Notes under the pieces: generated by a model
The model's database searches: none
The model's input: only the letters and a program-made list of their open reading frames with translations
What the model was told of the DNA's origin: nothing
Origin: Bin80 sp965203305
Lineage (GTDB): Bacteria; Bacteroidota; Rhodothermia; Rhodothermales; Bin80
Direction of reading: 5' to 3'
Assembly: GCA_965203305.1 (NCBI GenBank)
Contig: OZ241874.1
Coordinates: forward strand, 1,426,001 to 1,490,000
Length of the DNA stretch: 64,000 nucleotides
Shown: positions 46,947-54,548 of the stretch, in pieces
Position numbering within the stretch: the first letter of the stretch is position 1
Layout of the letters: each line of letters begins with the position of its first letter
Program-made: the position numbers and the translations under genes

Positions 46947-47582
46947 GATGAAACTTTCAATAGTGGAATAAGGAAAGAAGAGCCTCGTTTTCCAATCATC
47001 GCAGTGCGTGAGATGATCGCAAATGCACTGGTTCATCAGGATTTCACCGAGAGAGGTAGAGGGCCGCTGATTGAGATATTTGAAAATTGTATAAAGGTGT
47101 CAAATCCAGGTGCTCCTCTGATAGAACCGAAACGTTTTGTAAATGCTGTTCCCAAGTCACGAAATAATAGGCTGGCTACACTCCTTCGCAGGCTTGGAAT
47201 TTGCGAGGAAGTAGGCAGTGGTTGGGACAAGATTGTAGAACAAACTGAGATGCGACATCTACCAGCTCCGAGAATTGAGGTGTTTGATAACAGCACACGT
47301 ATTATTGTTTATGCAGCGAAGCCACTATCTGAAATGAGTGCCACAGATCGCAGGAGTGCGATTTATTTGCACGCTTGTTTACAGTATGAGAAGGGAGATG
47401 GGGTGACGAATGCTACTGTTCGGAGGCGATTTGGCATGTCCAAGAAAAGTAGTTCCAAAGCATCACGATTTCTAACAGAGGCCTTGGTAGCCGGAGATAT
47501 TGTACCAGTTAACCCAAGTTCAAGTCGGAAATTCATGCAGTATCAGCCCTACTGGGCGGGTAACGACGAGGATGGGCAATAG
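46947..47582 (+). pseudogene. 5'-truncated AlbA_2/RecG-like ATP-binding protein
   Basis: The frame is open directly from the IS66 right end: DETFNSGIRKEEPRFPIIAV, then REMIANALVHQDFTERGRG with the GHKL-type Asn/His, ending at 47582 after a winged-helix-like C-terminus (SATDRRSAIYLHACLQYEKGDGVTNATVRRRFGMSKKSSSKASRFL). The AlbA_2 (Schlafen-like) N-terminal domain and the middle are missing. A GTG at 47004 could initiate a 192-residue product, but this would be a fragment. The intact gene at 49187 is a related but different family member. Confidence 0.75.
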
Positions 47583-48090
47583 TACTGATGATGTATATTT
47601 GTACCTGTCTGGCAAACTTGTAATTTGCCAGACGCAGAGGAGGCAACCCTAAGCGCGAGTTTGGAATATATGTTGTCTCAATCGGTCTGATTTCTATTTT
47701 GTTGTTCAATGAGTGAAGTCTTTGATGTTCAGTACTCGGTCGGGAGCATACCGATTGAGGAGGTTAGGATTAATGAAAAGAATCAGGATGACATTATCAA
47801 GTGTCTGTATGGAATACGGGAGTTGTAAAAGGATGAAGAGGCAAGGAAGAACCTCTTCCTGTGGCTATCCAATGTCTGAAGTTACCCCTGGTATAGTAGG
47901 ACGGCTCCACCGGTAGAGCTTCACAGGGCGATATGTATGTTTCGGGGTTACACGAAGGGAGGGGGAAATGAAGGCATTCAGCGGGCAGACAAGGCTCGCG
48001 AGGAATCAAAATTCACCGAAGCACTGCTGATTTACTTGCGAATACGTCAATATGCCAGCCAAACTATATGACATGGGGATGGCTGAATTG
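47583..48090. other. Decayed region before the repeat array
   Basis: Contains one short transposase-like fragment (47709-47828), then sequence with stops in all frames. No intact gene or RNA recognised. Confidence 0.35.
47709..47828 (+). pseudogene. Possible ISNCY-like transposase N-terminal fragment
   Basis: 39 codons reading SVGSIPIEEVRINEKNQDDI then IKCLYGIREL and a stop; after the stop the frame resumes briefly (KDEEARKNLFLWLSNV) before another stop. The IPIEEV/DDI pattern resembles the start of transposases grouped as ISNCY. Too short for certainty. Confidence 0.3.
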
Positions 48091-49035
48091 TATGCATTTT
48101 AGAGTTGGACTCTGCAAGCTCTCTAGTGGCAGGAATCTTTATTTGACGGTTATTTGATGGAGGCGGTAAAATCAGGGCGTTATGGAGTTGGATTGTGCTC
48201 TGCAAGTTCTCTGGGAGCGGGAATCTTTATTTGACGGTTATTTTCACTTTTGGCTAAACCGGGTGCATTTTGGGGTTGGATAGTGCTCTGCGAGCCCTCT
48301 GGGAGCGGGAATCTTTATTTGACGGTTATTTTCACTTTTGGCTAAACCGGTTACATTTTGGGGTTGAATGGTGCTCTGCAAGCTCTCTGGGAGCAGAATT
48401 CTTTATTTGCTGGTTATTTTCACTTTTGGTTGAACCGGTTGCATTTTAGGTTTGGATTGTGCTCTGCAAGTTCTCTGGGAGCGGGAATCTTTATTTGACG
48501 GTTATTTTCACTTTTGGCTAAACCGGTTGCATTTTAGGTTTGGATAGTGCTCTGCGAGCCCTCTGGGAGCGGGAATCTTTATTTGACGGTTATTTTCACT
48601 TTTGGCTAAACCGGGTGCATTTTGGGGTTGGATAGTGCTCTGCGAGCCTTCTGGGAGCGGGAATCTTTATTTGACGGCTATTTGATGGGGGCGGTGAAAT
48701 CAGGGCGTTATGGAGTTGGATAGTGCTCTGCAAGCCCTCTGGGAGCGGGAATCTTTATTTGACGGCTATTTGATGGGGGCGGTGAAATCAGGGCGTTTTG
48801 GGGTTGGATAGTGCTCTGCAAGCCCTCTGGGAGCAGGAATCTTTATTTGACGGTTATTTGATGGAGGCAGTGAAATCGGGACATTTTGGAATTGCATGGT
48901 GCTCTGCAAGCTCTCTGGCAGCAGGAATCTTTATTTGATGGCTATTTGATGGAGGCAGTGAAATCGGGTGCATTTTAGAGTTGCATTGCGCCATGAAATT
49001 CCTCAGGAGGCGGAAACCTTTATTTGCTGTCCACT
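48091..49035. repeat. Tandem array of about ten 88-bp repeats with two inner-segment types
   Basis: The anchor AATCTTTATTTGACGG recurs at 48134, 48222, 48310, 48397, 48486, 48574, 48662, 48750, 48838 and 48926 with a strict 88-base period, and decays at 49014. About 58 bases are constant (GGGTTGGATAGTGCTCTGCA on to the anchor). The other 30 bases are one of two unrelated sequences: type A begins TTTCACTTTTGGCTAAACC (copies 2-6), and type B begins TTGATGGGGGCGGTGAAATC (copies 1, 7-10). 88 is not a multiple of three and stops occur in all frames, so it is not coding. Outer copies are the most diverged. Confidence 0.93.
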
Positions 49036-49186
49036 TGCATTATTCTGAAATTGGGGATGATGAATTAGCTCGGGAACAGAGGATTCGTGCCACAGAGGGC
49101 GTGGCAACGAGTTCAGTCAATAAGTGTTCAAGTTGCTGTCAAGTTTGGGAAAGACTCCACTATATTCGCTGGAAAACCAGTTCAAT

Positions 49187-50452
49187 ATGTTTGCGAGGCG
49201 ATGTGAATTACTGGAAAAGATGATACATAACGGGGATGACCTCTTGGAGCTCAGCGAGGTCCGATTTTCTGGTAACAGGATAAGCAGCCCGAAACCATGC
49301 GATCTTGCTGACGAGTTGGCAGCTTTTGCCAATAGCCGTGGGGGGACGCTTCTGCTGGGAGTGGATGGTGATACCCGTGAAGTAACAGGAATTCCTGTAC
49401 ATCGGCTCAACATGGTAGAAGCTCTGGTTCTGCAGGTGTGTGAGAATGCCATAAATCCACCCTTCTACCCTGTTATTGAGCGTCTCAGCTTAACGGACAG
49501 CCACGGAATTAATCAACCGGTGATGCGCGTGGAGATGCCATCCAGTATGTCGGTACATCAAAGTTCCCGGGGATATTTTCGCCGTGTCGGTTCCTCAAGG
49601 CGGCCCCTTTCTACCCACGAACTGGCTCGACTTTTCCAGCAGCGTAATACAAATGGATTCATCCGATTTGATCAGATGCCTGTCTATTGCGCAACAATTG
49701 CAGATCTGGACGAGGCATTATGGAAACGATTTATTGCGCCTAGATCTGTGGATGAAGCAGAGGAGCAGTGGATGATAAATCTGGCTATCGTAAGGCAGGG
49801 TGAGGATAAAGTATTGAGGCCCACAATGGCTGGCATATTAATGGCATGCCGACAGCCTCAAGAATTTCTTCGCCATGCATTCATTCAAGCCGTTGCGTAC
49901 CGAGGAAAAACAAGCTCCTCGCAAATAGGAGAAGCCTACCAGCGGGATGCAAGAGACATTACTGGACCACTGGATCAACAGATTCACGAGTTCTGTTACT
50001 TTGTTCAAAGAAACATGCAGGTGACCGCCGGAAAAGGCACTTCGGGCAAGAACATCCCTCAATTTGATATGCTTGCTGTATTTGAGGCGATTGTTAATGC
50101 AGTGGCACATCGGGACTACTCAATGAGGGGAAGTCAGATTCGATTGTATTTGTTTGATGATCGACTTGAATTGTATACGCCAGGGCCTCTGGTGGGGACC
50201 ATGACCCCAGAGAGCCTAGGTCTTAGGCAGGTCTCGCGAAATGATGTTATAACCAGTCTTCTAGCGAACTGTCCTGTTGAGGGCGGGGATTTCGGAAGAC
50301 ACCGCAGTCGCATCATGGACAGACGGGGAGAGGGAGTAAATGTTATTCTTGACCGGAGCGAACAGCTTTCGGGAAAGGTCCCGGAATATCGCCTGCTGGA
50401 TGATTCGGAATTGCTACTGACAATCTATGCCGCAAGCACAGCCGGGATATAA
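49187..50452 (+). CDS. AlbA_2/RecG-like putative ATP-binding regulator
   Basis: 421 residues from the ATG at 49187 (MFARRCELLEKM); a GTG at 49124 or the ATG at 49220 are alternatives. The AlbA_2 domain is visible as LADELAAFANSRGGTLLLGVDGDTREVTGIP. The middle contains RGYFRRVGSSRRPLSTHELARLF, and the C-terminal GHKL-like ATPase block is FEAIVNAVAHRDYSMRGSQIRL followed by PGPLVGTMTPESL. Such proteins are annotated as transcriptional regulators or divergent Schlafen-like proteins and are often in defence or mobile regions; function unknown. The usual ExFK motif near the start reads ELSEVRF, so the nuclease-like residues may be altered. It starts 150 bases after the repeat array. Confidence 0.72.
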   Translation: MFARRCELLEKMIHNGDDLLELSEVRFSGNRISSPKPCDLADELAAFANSRGGTLLLGVDGDTREVTGIPVHRLNMVEALVLQVCENAINPPFYPVIERLSLTDSHGINQPVMRVEMPSSMSVHQSSRGYFRRVGSSRRPLSTHELARLFQQRNTNGFIRFDQMPVYCATIADLDEALWKRFIAPRSVDEAEEQWMINLAIVRQGEDKVLRPTMAGILMACRQPQEFLRHAFIQAVAYRGKTSSSQIGEAYQRDARDITGPLDQQIHEFCYFVQRNMQVTAGKGTSGKNIPQFDMLAVFEAIVNAVAHRDYSMRGSQIRLYLFDDRLELYTPGPLVGTMTPESLGLRQVSRNDVITSLLANCPVEGGDFGRHRSRIMDRRGEGVNVILDRSEQLSGKVPEYRLLDDSELLLTIYAASTAGI

Positions 50453-50786
50453 CGAGGGTGGACCAGATGAAAGATTATCTGCAGAGATACTCCGTTATGG
50501 ATTGCCAAGTAACGGAAAACCTGATCAAGTCTTCCCATGTTCACTTGCATTGTTCTGATTTGGAATTTAGAATGATTATCAATGATCCTGTGAAAAGGGT
50601 GCTCGCACTGAACTTGAAATAGTAGCGAACTTAGAAAATTTTCATTCAAAACGTTGCCAAATTCAAGAAAGTCCATGGACTGTTTTATATTGGTTGTAGC
50701 ATTGAATTCTTTGAGTAATCTGTCTTGCATGGAGTACGGCACGCACTCCTCACTGCCTGTGCTTAGGTTGAAGATTTAACAGGTGA
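50453..50786. other. Intergenic region, 334 bases
   Basis: A small plus-strand frame (50467-50622, 51 residues, MKDYLQRYSV start) is the only candidate and is weak. It contains CACTTGCATTGTTCTGAT, similar to CACTTGCATTATTCTGAA at the decayed end of the 88-bp array (about 49032), suggesting shared origin. Confidence 0.3.
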
Positions 50787-52073
50787 ATGACACCAGACAT
50801 CTGCATCCAGAATGGAACAATTCTGGACCCTGCAACAGGGGAGACACGGAGTCAAGATATACGTATCTTTGACGGAGTAATTGCGGAGATAGGGCCTAGT
50901 CTCGTGGCTTCTGGTGAGAAGGTACTAGAGGCAGAGGGGCGCGTGATTTCTCCGGGATGGATGGACATGCACGTCCACTTGCGGGATCCCGGGGAAGAAC
51001 ACAAGGAAACGATTGAGACGGGCTGCAGGGCAGCCGCATTTGGCGGTTTTACAGCGGTTGCCTGTATGCCAAATACAAACCCACCGATAGACAACCGGGA
51101 AGCCGTTCATTCCCTGATCAAGCGGGCCGAAGTATTGCCGGTGGATGTATATCCAATCGCTTGCGTATCATCAGGCCGTAAGGGGAAGCACTTGTCCGAA
51201 ATGGCAGAGTTGGCAGCCACAGGGGCAGTGGGGTTCAGCGATGATGGATCACCTGTTCAAGATGGAAGTCTGATGCGTAGGGCACTTGAGTATACCGGCA
51301 CTGTGGGGAAACCTATCATCAATCACATGGAAGACTTGTCCCTTGGTCCCAAAGGACAGATGAACGAGGGACTGGTCTCTACAAGCCTTGGACTGACTCC
51401 TACTCCAACATTTTCCGAAGAGTCAATGCTTGGACGGGATCTTATGCTGGCGGAATTAACACAAGGACATTTGCATGTAGCTCATGTATCCACGGCACGA
51501 TCAACGGCGATGATACGCGAAGCCAAAAAAAGGGGAATACATGTGACAGCAGAAGCATGTGCGCATCACTTTTCGTTGACAGATGAGATCGTTCAGGAAT
51601 CAGGGTTTGATGCACAGACAAAAATGCATCCACCCCTGAGAACGGCTGAAGATGTGGAGGCAATTCGGGGTGGACTTTGTGATGGAACCATAGATGCGAT
51701 CTGTACAGACCATGCTCCGCATGCACCTTTTGAGAAGGAAACCGACTTCGTATCCGCCCCATTTGGAATCATTGGCCTTGAGACGGCTTGGGGACTCACC
51801 GGTCATTATCTTATCGCCACAAAGCGGGTAAGTATTACCAAAGCTGTGTATATGCTCTGTGTAGCCCCGCGTAAAATTCTGGGCATTGATGTTCCCAGGA
51901 TTGAGGTTGGAGAAAAGGCAAACTTGACGATCTTTGATGCAACAACGAAGTGGGTCTTTGAAGACAGACATATCCACTCCAAGAGCAGGAATACCCCATT
52001 TTTGGGTATGCCTATGACGGGCCGTGCTTGGGCAATTTATAACAAAAGTCAACTCGTAGAGCACAAACCGTGA
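50787..52073 (+). CDS. pyrC: Dihydroorotase
   Basis: 428 residues, class I dihydroorotase length. Zinc-binding HVH is in GWMDMHVHLRDPG. The substrate loop is ACMPNTNPPIDN, further metal ligands lie in INHMED and HVSTARS, and the catalytic Asp is in ICTDHAPH. It closes carbamoyl-aspartate to dihydroorotate in pyrimidine synthesis. Its stop overlaps the GTG start of ddl (GTGA at 52070-52073), so translation of the two is coupled. Confidence 0.95.
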   Translation: MTPDICIQNGTILDPATGETRSQDIRIFDGVIAEIGPSLVASGEKVLEAEGRVISPGWMDMHVHLRDPGEEHKETIETGCRAAAFGGFTAVACMPNTNPPIDNREAVHSLIKRAEVLPVDVYPIACVSSGRKGKHLSEMAELAATGAVGFSDDGSPVQDGSLMRRALEYTGTVGKPIINHMEDLSLGPKGQMNEGLVSTSLGLTPTPTFSEESMLGRDLMLAELTQGHLHVAHVSTARSTAMIREAKKRGIHVTAEACAHHFSLTDEIVQESGFDAQTKMHPPLRTAEDVEAIRGGLCDGTIDAICTDHAPHAPFEKETDFVSAPFGIIGLETAWGLTGHYLIATKRVSITKAVYMLCVAPRKILGIDVPRIEVGEKANLTIFDATTKWVFEDRHIHSKSRNTPFLGMPMTGRAWAIYNKSQLVEHKP

Positions 52074-53161
52074 CACAGTATCCAACCCGGCCTATGCGAC
52101 ATGTGGTTCTGCTTTGCGGTGGTCAGTCAGCTGAGCATGAAGTTTCGCTGGTATCGGCATACAGTGTTCTTCATGCGATAGACTTGTCTCGTTACACAGT
52201 TACACTGGTTCGGATTGACCGTGACGGTACATGGATTCGGATCGCATCGGGCGAGAATGTAAATCCATCAAAGATTGATCTGAACTTGCCCGGCGAGCCC
52301 GTTCTTCTAACACCGAATGGGAAGTTGGTTACGGCGGAACGACAAGGTGACATTGTTGATGTAGATGTGGTATTTCCTGTTTTGCATGGGACCAATGGCG
52401 AAGATGGTGCGATTCAGGGGTTGTTGCAGATGTACGGGATCCCCTGTGTTGGGGCCGGGATTCTCGGCTCCTCAGTATGTATGGACAAGGATATTTCCAA
52501 ACGTCTTTTGAGAGAAGCAGGAATTGCAGTGCCGAATTTTGAGGTCATTCACAACAGAGGAGGAAATCTGCCCAGTTATGAGTTCCTGTCCCACAAGCTC
52601 GGTAAAACTCTATTCGTCAAGCCAGCGAACACGGGCTCATCCGTGGGAATTTCTCGCGTAACATCCTTAACGGAATATAACGAGGCGGTAGAGCTGGCTT
52701 TCCAGTATGATGACAAGGTATTGGTGGAGGAGGCGATTACGGGGCGCGAGATTGAATGTGCTGTATTGGGGAGATACCCTGTTCGGGTGTCTGTATGTGG
52801 GGAAATCGTGACATCTCATTCCTTTTATTCCTACCAGGCAAAGTACAAAGACGAGTCAGCTACGGACCTCATCATTCCGGCACATTTACCTGAGGGAGTA
52901 ATGGCTCATGCCCAAAACACGGCCAGTGAGGTCTGCCGGGTACTGGAGTGCCGCGGGATGGCACGTGTAGATTTTTTTCTTGATACGAATGCTCAGGTAC
53001 TGGTGAATGAAGTCAATACGATTCCAGGATTTACATCGGTGAGCATGTATCCATTACTCTGGGAGCATTCCGGGGTATCATTTCCCGAGCTGGTAGATGC
53101 TTTAATTCAGGATGCACTGGACTCCCATGAGCGACGCTCTCAACTGACGCTTACCCATTGA
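52070..53161 (+). CDS. ddl: D-alanine--D-alanine ligase
   Basis: 363 residues with a GTG start that overlaps the pyrC stop. The N-terminal motif is LCGGQSAEHEVSLVSAYSV. The ATP-grasp core includes FVKPANTGSSVGISRV and the Mg-binding end is VNEVNTIPGFTSVSMYPLLWEHSG. It makes D-Ala-D-Ala for the peptidoglycan stem peptide in the cytoplasm. Its TGA shares one base with the murF ATG (TGATG), so the product goes to the next enzyme of the pathway. Confidence 0.95.
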   Translation: MTQYPTRPMRHVVLLCGGQSAEHEVSLVSAYSVLHAIDLSRYTVTLVRIDRDGTWIRIASGENVNPSKIDLNLPGEPVLLTPNGKLVTAERQGDIVDVDVVFPVLHGTNGEDGAIQGLLQMYGIPCVGAGILGSSVCMDKDISKRLLREAGIAVPNFEVIHNRGGNLPSYEFLSHKLGKTLFVKPANTGSSVGISRVTSLTEYNEAVELAFQYDDKVLVEEAITGREIECAVLGRYPVRVSVCGEIVTSHSFYSYQAKYKDESATDLIIPAHLPEGVMAHAQNTASEVCRVLECRGMARVDFFLDTNAQVLVNEVNTIPGFTSVSMYPLLWEHSGVSFPELVDALIQDALDSHERRSQLTLTH

Positions 53162-54462
53162 TGGCATTTTCGACCGATACCCGAACCTTGCGTGAGGGAG
53201 ATATTTATGTAGCAATTCGGGGGGAGCGTTATGATGGGCATGATTTTGTACAGGAGGCTTTCCAGAGAGGTGTGTCCAAGGCTGTCGTTGAGAGATCGGT
53301 TCATGGTGTCAGTACGGACAGGCTGGAAATCGTTCCGGATGCCATTGTATATCTTGCTGAAGTCGCATGCAACAAGATTAAGCAAGCACATGCACAGGTG
53401 ATCGCTATCACAGGTTCTGTTGGCAAGACAACTACACGCAATGCCATTACCGAAGTGATGCGAACGGCAGGCCCAGTTGTTTCTTCTGTGGGGAATTTCA
53501 ACACGTTATTGGGGTTATCCCTGACGCTTGCCAACAGCGAGCTTCAGATGAATACACGCCTGGTACTTGAAATGGGGGCCAGCAGGAAAGGAGACTTGGC
53601 AGAAATCTGCCGGTATTTCAAGCCGGATATTTCTGTGATCACGAATGTGCGGGGCGTTCACCTAGAAATGCTGGGGTCCATACAGGGTGTTCAGAGAGAA
53701 AAGAGTGAGCTGGTCCGAGCACTGGATCCCACCGGCGTGGCATGCCTGAATGCGGATGATGAACATACCCGGGCCATGGTGGCAGAGTGCAAGGGAAGGT
53801 ATTTACTGTATGGGATGGCTACAGATGCAGATATTCAGCCTCACGAGATCACCATAGGGGTTCCACTGTTGGGAGAGCATGTCATATACATCTTGCTGGC
53901 TGCTTTTGCCGTTGGAAGAGCGGCAGACATAGATTCCAAGGCAATCAACGAAGCCTTGAGCAAAATCAAACCTGAAAAGGGGCGGCTGAATCGACTGCCT
54001 GCAAGGGGAGGGGCGGTCCTAATTGACGATTCCTACAATTCCAGCCCAGCTGCAGCACAGGCAGCACTGAATGTACTGAGTCAACAGACCGCCAGGAGGC
54101 GTGTGGCATTTCTGGGGGATATGCTGGAGTTGGGGACAGCAGAGGAGGAAGAGCACAGGGCAATTTTGCGGGAGTCTGCCAAAGTGGCTGATTTGCTCTA
54201 TGGATGTGGTCCGCGAATGCAGAATGCAGTGAAGCAGCTTTCTGCCGAATTGGGGGAGGGGGTGAGGTGTTTTCCCGATTCGCAGGAGCTTGCATCTGAA
54301 TTGGCCAGCGGGAGGATCTATCGTCCAGAATCAGGAGATGTGATCCTTGTCAAGGGTTCACAGGGTGCTCGCATGGAACGCGTCAGTCGGGCTTTACTTG
54401 TGGAGGATATTCCGCCAGAATCTGTGCTTCCCCGCCAGACTGAGGCGTGGCTCTCCATTTAG
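53161..54462 (+). CDS. murF: UDP-N-acetylmuramoyl-tripeptide--D-alanyl-D-alanine ligase
   Basis: 433 residues from the ATG at 53161, overlapping the ddl stop by one base. The Mur-ligase N-domain is FSTDTRTLREGDIYVAIRGERYDGHDF. The ATP-binding P-loop is GSVGKTTTRNAI, then the ANSE/LEMGASRKGD block and the C-terminal DDSYNSSPAA. It attaches D-Ala-D-Ala to the UDP-MurNAc-tripeptide. No terminator hairpin is evident downstream, where the gene meets the convergent Sel1 kinase gene. Confidence 0.93.
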   Translation: MAFSTDTRTLREGDIYVAIRGERYDGHDFVQEAFQRGVSKAVVERSVHGVSTDRLEIVPDAIVYLAEVACNKIKQAHAQVIAITGSVGKTTTRNAITEVMRTAGPVVSSVGNFNTLLGLSLTLANSELQMNTRLVLEMGASRKGDLAEICRYFKPDISVITNVRGVHLEMLGSIQGVQREKSELVRALDPTGVACLNADDEHTRAMVAECKGRYLLYGMATDADIQPHEITIGVPLLGEHVIYILLAAFAVGRAADIDSKAINEALSKIKPEKGRLNRLPARGGAVLIDDSYNSSPAAAQAALNVLSQQTARRRVAFLGDMLELGTAEEEEHRAILRESAKVADLLYGCGPRMQNAVKQLSAELGEGVRCFPDSQELASELASGRIYRPESGDVILVKGSQGARMERVSRALLVEDIPPESVLPRQTEAWLSI

Positions 54463-54548
54463 TGCGGTACTCGGGGATTTGATAACGATAAGCAGGTAGT
54501 CGTTTCGTGCCAGAGGAGTTTTGTTGCGGGTGTGTAAATCTAGCCAGT

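Noticed and set aside
48091..49035. CRISPR array
   Set aside because: The repeat is about 58 bases, and the 30-base inner segments are only two sequences used over and over, not unique spacers. No cas genes are near.
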